Shown here: one piece after another, positions 41,610-52,846 of the stretch
Layout of the letters: each line of letters opens with the position of its first letter
How positions within the stretch are numbered: the first letter of the stretch is position 1
Source of the DNA: Phaeosaccion multiseriatum
Taxonomy: Eukaryota; Ochrophyta, other classes
NCBI GenBank assembly: GCA_965112735.1
Contig: OZ218954.1
Location: forward strand, 2,356,001-2,420,000
Direction: 5' to 3'
DNA: 64,000 nucleotides
Notes under the pieces: generated by a model
Seen by the model: only the letters and a program-made list of their open reading frames with translations
Database searches by the model: none
Told to the model about the DNA's origin: nothing
Position numbers and translations under genes: made by a program

Positions 41610-44600
41610 CTACCAGCAATAGCGCGGATAGCCACCCCCCGCTGCGGTGGACCTGCTGCCGCCGCCACCACTTGCTTCCCGCCACTGCCGCCGCTGCTGT
41701 GGCTGTGGGGCAGTGTTCTGCGCGTAGAGGTTGGACAGTCCTCCACCTCTGCAACTTGTCAGGGTGCGGTCGTATTGGCCTTTCTTACCCGGGGAGGAGA
41801 GCACGCAATAGGCCGCATTGACCTTTTTGAAGTACTCCTCCGCCTCCTTTGCCTTGTTTCGGTCAGGATGGTACTTCAGTGCAAGCTTGCGATACGCTTT
41901 CTTAATGGCCGGCAATGTCGCGCTTGAATCAAGTCCGAGCACGTCATAGTGGCCTGAGTACTCCGCTGTGAGCGGCACTCGCGAGGGCGAAGCCGTCTTT
42001 CCTCCTGGGGCGGTGCATGCCTCCTTCTCCTTGGCTTTGGCTTTCCTGCTCACTGGACTCCTTTTCTTGCTTTCCTGCCGACTATTGTTCTCCTTCTGCT
42101 CGTGTTGCGCCCCAGTTGTCGCCCCCGCTCCCACCTTGTGACCTTTGCCCAGCCCAGAGACTCTTCCGGGTCGACCTTTTGCAGTCGCTCCTCCTGCCGC
42201 GGCTGATGCTGCTGCTGCTGCTGTTGCTGCTACTGCTGCTGCTGCTGCTGACGTCCTACTCCTGCTGCTGCGTCCAGGCTTCTCCGCTGCGCCTCTTCTT
42301 TTGGAGGAGATTTGCTCGAGCTCCTGACGCATCCTCGCCACCCCGTCCCGCTCTGCTGCGACGCCTTTGTCCTGCGGGTGCGCATTTACGTACTCCTCAA
42401 AGTCCGCCAGAGCCTCTGCCCATCTGGCCAGTCTCACGTTGGCTCGAGCACGAAGAAGATGAGCATTTTCGCCCCCATTAGTGCCCGTGGCCTTCGACGC
42501 TGCGGTTGCCATGCCCCTGCCCTCCTGGTCCAGCAGCAAGATGAGCTGAATTGCCTCCGTGCAGTCCCGAACGACGTCACGGAAGCGCAGAAGGGCCGAC
42601 AAAGCACTGGCCCTCTGCATGAGCACGTCAGCGCGGAACCGCTCTGCTCCTGCTTCTCCTGCATTTCCACAACAAACATTAAACGTTGACGATTTCGAGA
42701 GGGTTCAGTGGCTCGTCTCAGCTGAGGCCTGGACCCCCCCCCAATACACTAGCCTCACCTGGATCAAGAGCGAGGAGATCCCCCAAGGTGAGTACAGCCG
42801 CGTCGAGGTCTCCAGCCGCCCGTTGCGTCTCCGACAGCTCGCTGAGCGCATCTGCCTGCCTCATCCTCGCCAAGTCGTCCTGACACCACGTTGCGGCCGG
42901 AGTCCTGTGCAGCACCGCCTGCAGCACAGATCGGGCCTCGACCCTGCGCCCACACCCCCTCAGCCCAGTGCAATAGAGGGCCACGACCGGCGCTGCCATG
43001 GAGAGTCCTGCCTCCACAGCGGACACCCTCGCCGGGGGCCAGGGCCGCACAATCTCGGGATCTGCCGGAGCGTGCATACAGCACTGCTCGCAGAAGCGCA
43101 CCACGTCGTGCCAGCGTCTGGCCTCCGCGAGACATGCCGCCTTGGTCTCCAACGCAGCGTCGCAGAAGGGCGCCACGCCGAGCACTTGTTCCGCCGCTTG
43201 TGCCGCCCTGTCCACGTCCCCGTGCTGCAGCGTCTGCACAGCTGTGAGTGCAGAGGAGCGAGCTGTGTACGCCGCTTGAATACCGCGCTCGGCGGTCAGC
43301 TTGACTTGACCCTCCACCACTCCCATCACACCTCGGGTAAAGATGTTGTGGATGGCCTGGGCAAACACCGCCTCCGCCTGAGGTTTTTGGTGGTCGGAAG
43401 AGGAAAGAGAGAATGAGAAAACGTGCCGATACTCGCGGATAAAGAAGGCTTCAAAGAAACTTGCAATGAGTCTTTGCCTCCTCCCCCCCCTCCCCTTCTC
43501 CCTCACCTCGTCGAAGCTGCCCAGCGTCAGGAGCGCCTGGCCCAGCACAGCCCCAAGCTCGACCAGGGTACCATCCCTCTTGAGACCTTGGCGGCAGTCC
43601 ACAGCAGCTGCCATGTACCTGCCTTGCCCGAGGAGGCACTTCCCTCTGGCCCCGTACAGGCTTGCTTTGTGCTCCCACGAGTCCGGAGCGACGCTGAGGC
43701 CCCTCTGCAGCGCCTCCTGCGCCTCGAGCAGCCGCCCCTCCGCGTGCAGCGAGTCTGCCAGTCGCGCAAACTCCAGCGCCTTGGCCACGAGAAAGCTGTT
43801 CTGCATGGGGGCCGCTGGAGCAAGCGAGGGTGCCGCTGGTACTACAGTGGGTGCTGCCTTCCCGAAAAGGAAGTCTATGCTTTGCGTCTTCTCTCTCTGT
43901 ACTTCCTCTTCCCCCCCAGCTGCTGGATGTGGCGGCTGCACTGCCGTACTACTTTTCCCCTCAGTCCCTTGTGCTTGATGTTGGTGCCGCCTCCTGCGTT
44001 CCTTCGGCGTCCCTCGCAGCCCCATGCTGAACTTGGATGAAAGCGACGGCGCCCCCGTGGCTACGGCAGGCATGGATGGAGCAGGAGCACGTGTCAACCC
44101 CTCACTTTGGATGCGAGCAGGGTCTCGGAATGGCACGTGCTTGTCTTCCGGCGTGCTCCCTGCCCTCGAATTGAGATTACGCTCCCGCTGCCTCGGGCGA
44201 GCCTGGCGTTTGCCAAACGCCACCGCTTGAGGGGAGGGCACTTTGCGAAGGGGTGATCCTGCGGCGGCTGCTGTCGCTGCCACAGGAAGTTTCTCCTCCT
44301 TCAAAGTGTCAGCTCGGGCACTGAGAGGTGTTGTCTTCGAAGGAGTTTTGAAGTGAAATAACGCACCAGGAGATTCCGACAATCCCTCAACGCTCTCTCT
44401 GTTTGTCCCCGGCGACTTGGTCAGGAGCTTACGCGCCCCCGATGCATCTTCGCTGCTGTTTTCCTTTCCCCGCCCCCCACCCCGTCTTACACCCGGCGTC
44501 GCCCCCACAGACCAGGGCATCCTCCCAGCACCCATCTCAGGGGTCATTGACATTGGTACCCTTCCGAGCGGACTAGAGCGGGAGACCCTTCCCTTGGCAG

Positions 44601-44934
44601 GTGTTGCAAACGGCGCGGAAGAAGCAGAGGTGCTTGCATTTTCTGCAGCACCAGCACCACCAGGGGGAGACACGCCCGGAGCCTTGGCTGACATCTTCCT
44701 ACTGCTCTTCACTTTCTCAGCGCTGGAAGCTGGTGCTTCTCGTGCTGCTGGTTCTTCTTCTTGCGCCGCCGCTGCTGCTGTAGTGACTTGGCTATTGGTA
44801 AGGTCCATCAAAAAGTCTCTCGCCTTCACCTCAAAGTGAGTGCCCTGCAAAAGGTCCTGGATCTCAGACATCATTTTCGCAGCCGCTGCAACATCTCTCC
44901 TGGCAGCGGCAGCCGTAACCTCTGCGGCCGTCAT
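41610..44934 (-). CDS. TPR and J-domain co-chaperone (DnaJ family) with long N-terminal extension
   Basis: Three exons (44934-43507, 43377-42759, 42658-41610) give 1031 aa. The start is the ATG at 44934; a TTG nine bases upstream is not used. The first 400 residues are low-complexity, Ala/Pro/Ser-rich with basic stretches. Tetratricopeptide-like repeats follow: ALEFARLADSLHAEGRLLEA, YGARGKCLLGQGRYMAAAVD, AETKAACLAEARRWHDVVRF and later LRARANVRLARWAEALADFE. The J domain is C-terminal: YDVLGLDSSATLPAIKKAYR, KLALKYHPDRNKAKEAEEYF, VNAAYCVLSSPGKKGQYDR, with the HPD triad that activates Hsp70. This order resembles DNAJC7-type co-chaperones. An Ala-rich run (encoded by CTG/GCT repeats near 42205-42255) separates TPR and J domain. 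The first intron (129 nt) is a multiple of three and open, so retention would still be translated. Confidence 0.85.
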
Positions 44935-45079
44935 CAGCTCCAACTCTTATTCCTTCGCTTAACTTATAAAACCAAACCGCCACTCAGATCCGACGGCCGC
45001 CGCCGGATCAGAGTTACAGAAAAGACAAAAAGGAGGGATATTTTCTAAGGGATAGAAGAGGGAGAGGGAAGCACCAGCT
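44935..45079. promoter_or_regulatory. 145-bp divergent promoter region
   Basis: The ATGs of the DnaJ-type gene (minus) and the EF-hand-like gene (plus) are only 145 bp apart, so both must share regulatory DNA. It is relatively A-rich, with AAAAGACAAAAAGGAGG near 45020 and no obvious TATA box. Confidence 0.6.
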
Positions 45080-48000
45080 ATGCGGATTGTCAAGGTGAGT
45101 GGTACCAACACGAGCGGACTCTCCAGGAGCTTAGTTAAACTGTGCTCCGTGCGCTGTGTGCTTCTTTCTGCCTGCATTATCTCTGCTAAAAATGCACCAG
45201 TGGCAGGACTCCAGACCGGGGCGCCGGAAAACCCTCTTTGGAACCTTGCTGGCGACTGAAGAAGTGCAAGGAGACCGGCATTCCTGTGTAAAGAGACACC
45301 GCCATCGCCACTGGGCTTCATCTACGCGTGTGGAGGCGCAGACGTGGGTAGACAGAGAGGCGGCGGGCACTGCTGATCATGGTGGGGAGGACGATGATGA
45401 GGGCAGCGAGGACGAGGTCCGAATGGCGCGGTCTTGGACTGATCTGGAATGTACGAATTACGAAGACGAAGATGATCTTGTGTTTCAGCGGCATGCTGTT
45501 CTTGAGGTGCGCGCCATGGGCACCACCGCTGAGAAGTCAACAACAGAATTAGCGGCCCTAGAAGAGGAAGAGGGAGACGTCGCGATTGCCTCGAACCGCC
45601 TCGAGGAGCGTGATTTCGGACAGCCAGTCCTCTTTGGAGCTGAGGGAACCGACGCGGGTGTTGATGACGAAGACGACGAACGCGAGTGTAGCCGAGAACG
45701 GGCACTGACAGATAGCTTTGTGGGCAGGCATCGATCGACCAAGCGCAACAGGGGGGGCTTCACCACAGGGGGCTCTCCCTCTGGCGCCGGCCGAAACCTG
45801 CGCGCTCTCAGTTCCGAGTCCTCAGTGGGCCAGCGCGGGAAAATGGGCCGTAGGGGGGACAGTCGGCGACGCTCGTCTGCAAAGGTGATCCTCGGGGGCT
45901 TGACTCGAAAACGTCGCCTCTCCACCAATCACTATGCTTCGGGTTCTGCTCGGCGAAGTGTTCGGTGCAAACGGAGTAGCAGGAAAAGGCGAAGCGTACT
46001 TTCGAAAGCGGATCTGGATATGGTGAAACGTGCAGTTCGTCGTTCGCCTCACACAGACTTGACACCCGAGGACAGAGCCTTTCTCGCCATGTGCGGCAAG
46101 GGATGCTGCGCACACGGCCGCTCGTCGACAGTGGAGCATCACGATCCGCGCAAAGCCACGCCCACCATATCGCCAAACGGCAGCAACTTCAAGGCATTTC
46201 TGCGGCACCGCTACGACCCCCACGGAAGCGCCCCTCCCAATCATCCGCTGTACACTTTCAAGTGCCTTCTTCGCCGAGAGAGCCTCTACTTTCACCCGGA
46301 GATTCAGAGTGTCTTGAATGTCATCATGCACCTCGCAGACGATGACGGAGACTTTTGCATTCAGCTCGGAGAGTACGAGATCATGCACCGAAAAATGTGT
46401 CTTGCCGTCCATGGGCCGTCCTTTCGGAAGCACTCCGTGGAGAAGGTCAAAGCGCTGCTCCTCGAAGACTGGCTACTCGACGCCGATGGAGAGGAGAAAT
46501 TGCACTACAGCTCTTTCTCCTTCTCTTGGTTCATGCTGGCAGATCGCTACACAGACGACATCGAGTTGGAGGCGTATAGAAACTTTCTGTGGACCCTTGT
46601 TCATCGGATGGCAAAGAAAGATGACCATGGCTTGTTTCGGTGGAGGAGCGACACCGACATTGCGCAGAATGAAGCCAAGAAGGAGATGGAGCGGCTCAAA
46701 CTTTCATCTTCACATGGGCAGGACTTGCAAGCGCGGCCAAGTACAGACAATTCCGATGCGGAGAGGAAGATCGGCGCCAATGATGGCAAGGACGGCGACG
46801 TGCTCCTGCCCGCAGCGATGCGCGGAGGGGTACCGCGGCAACGGATCAAGGGCGGCGACGAGAGCTCCGAGAATGGGGGAACCTCCGAACAAGGCGACCA
46901 AGATCTTCCACAGCAGCTTCCATGCAAGGAGGGCAGTGAGGTCGGGCTTGAAGCATCGGGGAGGGGAGAAGAAGGGGGGCACGAAAATAGCACAGTGGGG
47001 GCAGGGAAGGAGGATAAAGGCCAAGGCGCCAATGGGCCAGCAACCGCTGCATTGCCTGAGAACTATAATGTAGGGGAGATGGAGCAGCGTCAGGAGCAGG
47101 GCGAGGGCGATTATCTCGCCCGTTTGCGGCTTGCGGTCTTACAGAGACTCGGAAACAAGTACGCAGGAGAGGATGGCAAGGGGGAGGAGCATGAGCGCAG
47201 AGTCCAAGCTCTCCTTGACCTCCGGCGCGAAAGCAAGCAGCAGCGCTCACACGCTTCACTCGAACCATTCACCGCCGCGAGGGCAGGGCGCGACTTTTCC
47301 CAGACGAAATCGGAATCGGTAAACCGCACAGCAGGCCGACTTGGAGGGCCCGGCGACCAACACGAAGCGCAACTGGTGGGACGCACCTCTTCATGTAGCG
47401 TATCAGCTTCTGCCTATGGGCCACGCGCCCCTAGCTCAATACTTCTTGAAAATCTGGAAGCATTTCTCGGTGACAACGGTGAGATGGGCTCGGCCTCGGC
47501 GAGGGTTCTGGCCTCCTTTTGGACGTCCAGCGAGTCTGTGCGGATCCTGGACACGTGGAGCGCAGCAACAGCTCAGGAGGGCGGGGAGCGAAAGGCATTG
47601 CGTCTGGCTGGACCAGTAGGAGTCAACGAGGACGGCAGACCCACTGGCACCTCACCTCGACGTGCTGAGACACGGTCCTCAAGGCAGGCCTCAAGTCTGC
47701 TGCGACGACACCATCCTGCTGGCCGTGCCCCGAGATCAAAAATGGGTGGAGTGGACGATGACGATGTTCTGTCAAGTCGCGGGCGGACAGTTTGCTCACG
47801 ATGGAAAGGCCAGGCGCCGGCTCGGACGAGGCTCCTCAAGACCAGAACAATGGACTGGACGAATCAGTTCGGTGAGGAGGGTGTGCTTCGAACGAAATCA
47901 ACGAGCGGCGCCGTGGAGCCCCACCCTCTTCCCCTTCTCTTGTGGAGAAGGAGTGGATCGAATGCTCGCCCGCATACCTCTGACGCCGCTGAGCAGGCCG

Positions 48001-48491
48001 GGGCCAGAGACACCCAGAAGCACACCTGCAGCAGGACTGGCTACTCCATACGTACTAATCCGCCCATCGCGGGCAACCAAGGAGGCCTACAGGATCTGGC
48101 CTTGTCATCATCGCTAGCAACGGAATCGTTCAGAGCTGAGCCTCGGGCCTGTTCTGCAGGCCGTCTCAGCCACACCACCTCGGCGGCCTGCCAGCCATTC
48201 CCTCGAACGGCATGCACTCGAAAGGCACTTCAGGGCTTCGACTACCGCAGCTGCATGAGCCTTGGAAACGGAGTCCGCCACGGCAAAAGCACTGCAACAG
48301 GACGGGAGGGAGGGGGGGGGCTCTTCCAGTCATGGACAGAGACCACTCTGCCTCCCACCATCAGCCTCCTCGTTACGAGCAGAGATTGGAGTGCGAAGGT
48401 CCCCAAGACGGCCATGGGGTTAGCCGGTGGCATTGTTTTGCGGGGACGGCCCCGACTCGAGGAGAAGAGAGGCAGAAACAGGGTCGTCTGA
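45080..48491 (+). CDS. large unrecognised protein with weak EF-hand-like segments
   Basis: A 15-nt first exon (45080-45094, MRIVK) joined to one long exon (45201-48491) gives 1101 aa; alternatively translation starts at the ATG at 45192. I do not recognise the family. Visible features are an acidic N-terminal stretch, a basic Arg/Ser-rich block (RKRRLSTNHYASGSARRS, SRKRRSVLSKADLDMVKRAV), then a better-conserved central part about residues 330-490: LYTFKCLLRRESLYFHPEIQ, ADDDGDFCIQLGEYEIMHRK, LLEDWLLDADGEEKLHYSSF, SFSWFMLADRYTDDIELEAY. The DDDGD and DADGEEKL loops with flanking helices look like degenerate EF-hands. The remaining 600 residues are low-complexity and probably disordered. The long uninterrupted frame and codon bias support a real gene. 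Confidence 0.65.
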
Positions 48492-49161
48492 CAGGGTATT
48501 GTATTGAAACTTGCCCGAGTTCTACCACCAGATCCACAGCCCCAGTTTGGGGTGGGGGGATCTGCAACATACAAACTCTCACCCCCCTTTTCCCTTAATA
48601 CTCATTCCGCGGTGTACATTCCTCTTCAGCTCGCTCGCACCCGACCCAAGCTGCCACCTTTGGCAGGGTGTGGGATCATTGCGCCGCTGTCACCTGTCCA
48701 CAATGGGGAAAACGCCATACCATACACCCCTGACCGACAGTCGCGAGGTCATCCTTTCCTCTGACAAGAGCAGCGGTGGCCTTGTCTATTTACGCCCGTT
48801 CCTCCTCCATGACAGGATAGCTCCATTCAGGGCACTTTGAGTGACACAGCCCGGCCTGCAAACAGAAGCACCGAGGCCGCTTCTCCTTGGTACTGAGCAT
48901 TCTATCCTCTACCAATCAATTCGAGACACCCCTTGAACGATGGCACCAGGAAAAGTCAGTCCGCAGCCACCCAGGTAGCCGAATCACGCGTCCCATGTAG
49001 GGGCCGACACCGGGGAAGGGACATACCCGCACTCGCAGCAAGGGCAAGGGCAGAGCGCAACGGACCTTCACCCCATTCGAACGGTTACTTCGTTGCGCCG
49101 TCCCCTACAAGGCTGCTGCCGTGAGCCGTGCGTTGGCCGGTCCTGCCTAGGGAAGGACTCG
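48492..49161. other. convergent spacer, no gene seen
   Basis: About 0.67 kb between converging genes. Short open frames occur without motifs, and nothing else is supported. Confidence 0.55.
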
Positions 49162-50340
49162 TCACCCCAGTACAGCCACCAACAGGCAGGCAACAGAAAT
49201 GGTCGAGACCACAGTCACGACAGCATAGCGGTAGCTCTTCATCACCCCACCGGTCTTGAGCTTTCGCAGCCCCACGACTTCCCCCGTAAAGGTGGACATG
49301 GTTGTGAGCGATGACAGCACACCGGTGGAGAACGAGACCAGCAGAGTACGCCGCCAGCCCCTGTGTGCGTCATACCAGTCCTTCGAGTATCCGTACATGG
49401 CCAGAGCCAGCGCGACACAACCCAGCAAGTTCGCCGCATACGTCCCCAGCGGAAAACCTGCTCCCCACCTGTTGCGCCCCTCCCCGTTAAAGCGCTTTGC
49501 CAGCGTGTAGCGAAGAAGGGCGCCCACGGGCGCCAGCAGAGCGGAAAGGCACCACTGAGCCTCTCGCCTATGGTTTTTCCAACTCAAACCCAGGCCCAGG
49601 AATAGTAGCGCCATCAAAGTGGGGAGAAGACAGAGCACCGAGTGGGCATTCCGACGATGACGTCTTCGCACGCCGCTCCCGCAGCCTCTGCCCCCACTGT
49701 CGGGTTGGCCAATACGGCTGCCATGGGGCCCAGTCTCTGGAGCCCTGTCTAGCAGCTCTCGCGGCCGCTCCAATTTCCTGCCGATATCACTCCCGACAAG
49801 AAAGCTTGCGATGAAGAATGCCAAGAGCGCCAGCGAGACAGTAAAAGCTGCCACCTGTTGCTGCCCCCCCCACTCTTCATCTTCCACAAAGACTTGAGCC
49901 AGACCGAGGGCCCACGTCGAAAAGGTGGTCAGAGACCCACAAAAGCCAGTACTTATGCCCACGTACAGGTACGGCCACAATTCCGGGGTGGCAGCGCGCC
50001 ACGCCGTCAGCACACCAAGCAGGAGGCACCCGAGGGTGTTCGCATACACACTTCCAGTCAAACCCCCTGAAGTTTGAGGAAAGACGTCGACACCCTCGCT
50101 GGTAAAGAGTTCTTGAATAAAGACGCGGGTTAGGCAGCCGAGCATAGAGCAAGCTGCAATGCTAACACACACGACGTGTGCAGCTTCTACGGTGGGGGCC
50201 GGGCCTTTACCCTCCAGCTTCTCTTCAGACTCCAGTTCCTGCTGCTTCTGCTGCTTCTGATGCTGCTCCTTCTGTGCGAGCTCCGCATTTCGAAGGTGCT
50301 CCACCCCCACATACTGCTGCTGCTGCAGCTGCTGCTGCAT
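49162..50340 (-). CDS. two-domain fluoride export channel (FEX/CrcB family)
   Basis: A single exon of 392 aa starts at the ATG at 50340. CrcB/Fluc proteins form fluoride-selective channels; bacterial ones are dimers of one domain, eukaryotic FEX proteins fuse two. Here domain 1 (about residues 55-200) has LGCLTRVFIQELF, SVYANTLGCLLLGVL and STGFCGSLTTFSTWALGLAQ; domain 2 (about 245-392) has LAPVGALLRYTLAKRFNG, FPLGTYAANLLGCVALALAM and STGVLSSLTTMSTFTGEVVG. Each has about four hydrophobic helices, and a basic, Gly/Arg-rich linker (GSGVRRRHRRNAH) precedes a helix that could invert domain 2, as in yeast FEX. The pore signature TTFST of domain 1 is TTMST in domain 2. The N-terminus is Gln-rich (MQQQLQQQQ and QKQQKQQ). 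Likely located in the plasma membrane. Confidence 0.9.
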   Translation of the reverse strand: MQQQLQQQQYVGVEHLRNAELAQKEQHQKQQKQQELESEEKLEGKGPAPTVEAAHVVCVSIAACSMLGCLTRVFIQELFTSEGVDVFPQTSGGLTGSVYANTLGCLLLGVLTAWRAATPELWPYLYVGISTGFCGSLTTFSTWALGLAQVFVEDEEWGGQQQVAAFTVSLALLAFFIASFLVGSDIGRKLERPRELLDRAPETGPHGSRIGQPDSGGRGCGSGVRRRHRRNAHSVLCLLPTLMALLFLGLGLSWKNHRREAQWCLSALLAPVGALLRYTLAKRFNGEGRNRWGAGFPLGTYAANLLGCVALALAMYGYSKDWYDAHRGWRRTLLVSFSTGVLSSLTTMSTFTGEVVGLRKLKTGGVMKSYRYAVVTVVSTISVACLLVAVLG

Positions 50341-50724
50341 AAGCAGCAGCTCAATTGGGGGGGGTGGGGGGGGGGGGGAGGGCTGCAGTTTCAGTTTGTT
50401 TGCTCATTGACTTATATTCATATCGATATCGATATCGTATTCTTGTTCCCCCTCCCCCCCTCCCGTCCTCCTCCTCTCACGCGGCGGACGACGAATGAAC
50501 AGTCGCTGGGGCTGACCAGGCCGGGGAAGCGCAGTCAGCGTAGGACTGTGAGAGAGTGAACAGACAAAAAAGTATATATACACAAGCTGTGAAAGTATCT
50601 TTCACCGTCGTCGAGCCCACGGGTGGCACCTCCGAGCGTCCAGCGCAGAAAAACTGTACCAAGACATTAAGATACCGAGAAAGGGGGGTTTACTGCACAA
50701 AAAGTGTGCGTATTCTGGGGTCTC
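50341..50724. promoter_or_regulatory. upstream region of the fluoride channel gene
   Basis: It includes a poly-G tract (50357-50380) just upstream of the start, a TATCGATATCGATATCG palindromic stretch at about 50420-50437, and 3' UTR sequence of the coiled-coil gene. No gene is seen. Confidence 0.5.
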
Positions 50725-51566
50725 TTAGCTAAGGGAGCAGTTGAAGAGGCAGTCTCCTTTCTCCGCCTGTCTCGCCTTTCGCTGCTGCATCTCGATCTCC
50801 TCAAGGTACTTTCTCCGTTCCTTTGGGCACACACAAGCGGGAAGAGTGGAGACAGCACGCATTAGTGCTATACTTTTCAAGTGTATGCTTTTCAACACGA
50901 GGACGGAACCTTTTGATACCTCACCTCCGGCGACATATTTTTCAATCTCCTAGTGTGCTCAAAGTCTGCCAAGGCGTTGTGCTGGCGCGCTGCAGTCGCA
51001 TCAGCTTCTTCCGCTGCTTTCTTCGCCTCCGCTTCCTCCTGTCATAAATGTAATATTATAACGGCGGAAGAGCAGTGGTAAGGCAAAGAGAAATAATGAC
51101 AAAGGGGGGCAAAGGCTGTTCCAATCGAGCTCCTCATTACAGCAAAGCTGTGGCTCTGTATGCTTACCTCCTGTCGCCGCTGCTCCTCCTTCTCCGTCAG
51201 CATCACTTTTACGGACTCTTGCCTGGCAAACGCAACTCTCTCCCTCTCCCTCTCCTCTCTCTCTTTCTCTTCCTTTTGAAGTCGAGCCCTCTCTGCTTGC
51301 TCCTTCTCAAACTTGGCCATCCTCAATCTCTGTTTCTCGAGCTGCATCTGCCGCGCCTCTTCCTCAGCCTTCGCTGCGGCCTCTGCCTCCTCCAAAAGCT
51401 TTTTCTCCCTCTCCGCCATTTTTTGAGCTGAAATTTGGGCCTTCTTGTAAGCGATCCGCTCATTCGCTTCCATCTCCCGCTCCTTCGCCAGCGCCTCCTG
51501 CCTGAGCCGGTCTTCCTTTTGTTTCTCGAAGGCGGCCAGGCCCTCCGCCCGTACAGAGTCAGCCAT
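50725..51566 (-). CDS. Glu/Lys/Arg-rich coiled-coil protein
   Basis: Three exons (51566-51168, 51038-50925, 50820-50725) splice in frame to 202 aa. The sequence is almost wholly a charged alpha-helix with heptad-like pattern: ADSVRAEGLAAFEKQKEDRL, KKLLEEAEAAAKAEEEARQM, KFEKEQAERARLQKEEKERE, then a more specific tail LADFEHTRRLKNMSPE and RRKYLEEIEMQQRKARQ, ending CLFNCSLS. Low-complexity helices like this match many proteins, so no function is proposed. The tail is less biased and is the best part for a homology search. The first ATG is 144 bp from the CHMP7 start on the other strand. Confidence 0.75.
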
Positions 51567-51710
51567 GGCCGCAGCTTACTTGTGCGGGCGAGCGAGCGAC
51601 GAGCGACGTATCCAAGCACCCCGAATTTTCCCCAAATGGCGGCCCGTACTTCCAACTCGCATCCTTCCCGTTTTTTGTTAGTTTTTGCCTTCCTTTCAAG
51701 GTTCTTCTTG
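51567..51710. promoter_or_regulatory. 144-bp divergent promoter region (coiled coil / CHMP7)
   Basis: Two outward-facing starts share this gap. It contains GCGAGCGAGCGACGAGCGACG and AAATGGCGGCCCG. No TATA box is evident. Confidence 0.55.
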
Positions 51711-52786
51711 ATGACTGCTGTCCCTTGCCCCATTTGTGGAGGCAAGCCTTCATGTCCACTGCAGGCCCGCTGGGATGACGACGATTCGGTGCACTATCTC
51801 TTCAGGTGAGTTCAAAGGGTCCCGTTCCCCACCCCCTTCGACATCACCCTTCCGCTCCGCCTCTCACCTTTCTCCCTCCCCTTTCTTTGGTCCAGCGAGG
51901 GCTGCTCTCATGACGAGGTGGACAAGAAGGATTTTTGGCAAAGTGCTATTGCGCATCGATGCGGCGCTCGCGCATCCTTGTGCTTTACGAAGCGGAGCTT
52001 AACGCAGAGCCTGCAGAGGAGAGGCACGACGCCTTTGCTGGGCTCGGTGCTGGAAATCCTTGTGCGAGAGGGTGTGCTACTCTTGGTTGGGGATATTCAG
52101 GCGGCAGCAGAGGACAAGACAAAGTCGAGCAAGAGCGGGACTGCCAAGAGGCTATTTAAAGCGGCGGTGGTGTGGCCGACCGTGTTTGCCTGGAGACTCA
52201 TTGTGGGAAGTGATGTTGTAGAAGCGGGCGAGGACGACGTCGAGCAAGACGCCCCCCTGGCCTATCGATCTGTTGTGGAAAGGGTGGGTGCCGTCTTGGT
52301 GGACTACTGTAAGGCGAACGTGCGACCGCACGAGTGCACTTTCCTGCTGTCCCAGCACCACGGCATTGAGAAAAGACAAGAACAAGAACGAGGTACCGGT
52401 CCGAGCACCGGGACTGCGGTAGTGAACCAGTCGCTCCAGGCCATGGCCAAGCGGGCAGCTGATTCGTGTGGTGTGGAATCGCCGGAGACAAGCTGTATCC
52501 TTAGAAGCCTGTCGCCCACGGATGTGGATCTGCTGGTCGCCTATATGGTCCTCGAGGGTCTGGCGGTCAGGGATGGCAACATTGTGAAGATTGTCGTGGG
52601 AGAGAGTGCTGAGGAGACACTACTCACCTCCGCAGATAAGGATGTCCTCTTTCTCCGATGTACAGGTAATGTCAGGCTCTTGCATCTTGTGAATTTGTTT
52701 TCTGGCGAGAGCTCAAAGCAAGTACAGGGCAGAGAAGGTCTTGGCCTCTGCACTAGTCTCTCACGCCCCCCGCTTTTGTCGTCTGA

Positions 52787-52846
<60 letters not shown>

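Noticed and set aside
45322-45928. Minus-strand frames opposite the 1101-aa protein
   Set aside because: They have antisense codon patterns and no motifs, and the plus frame is far longer.
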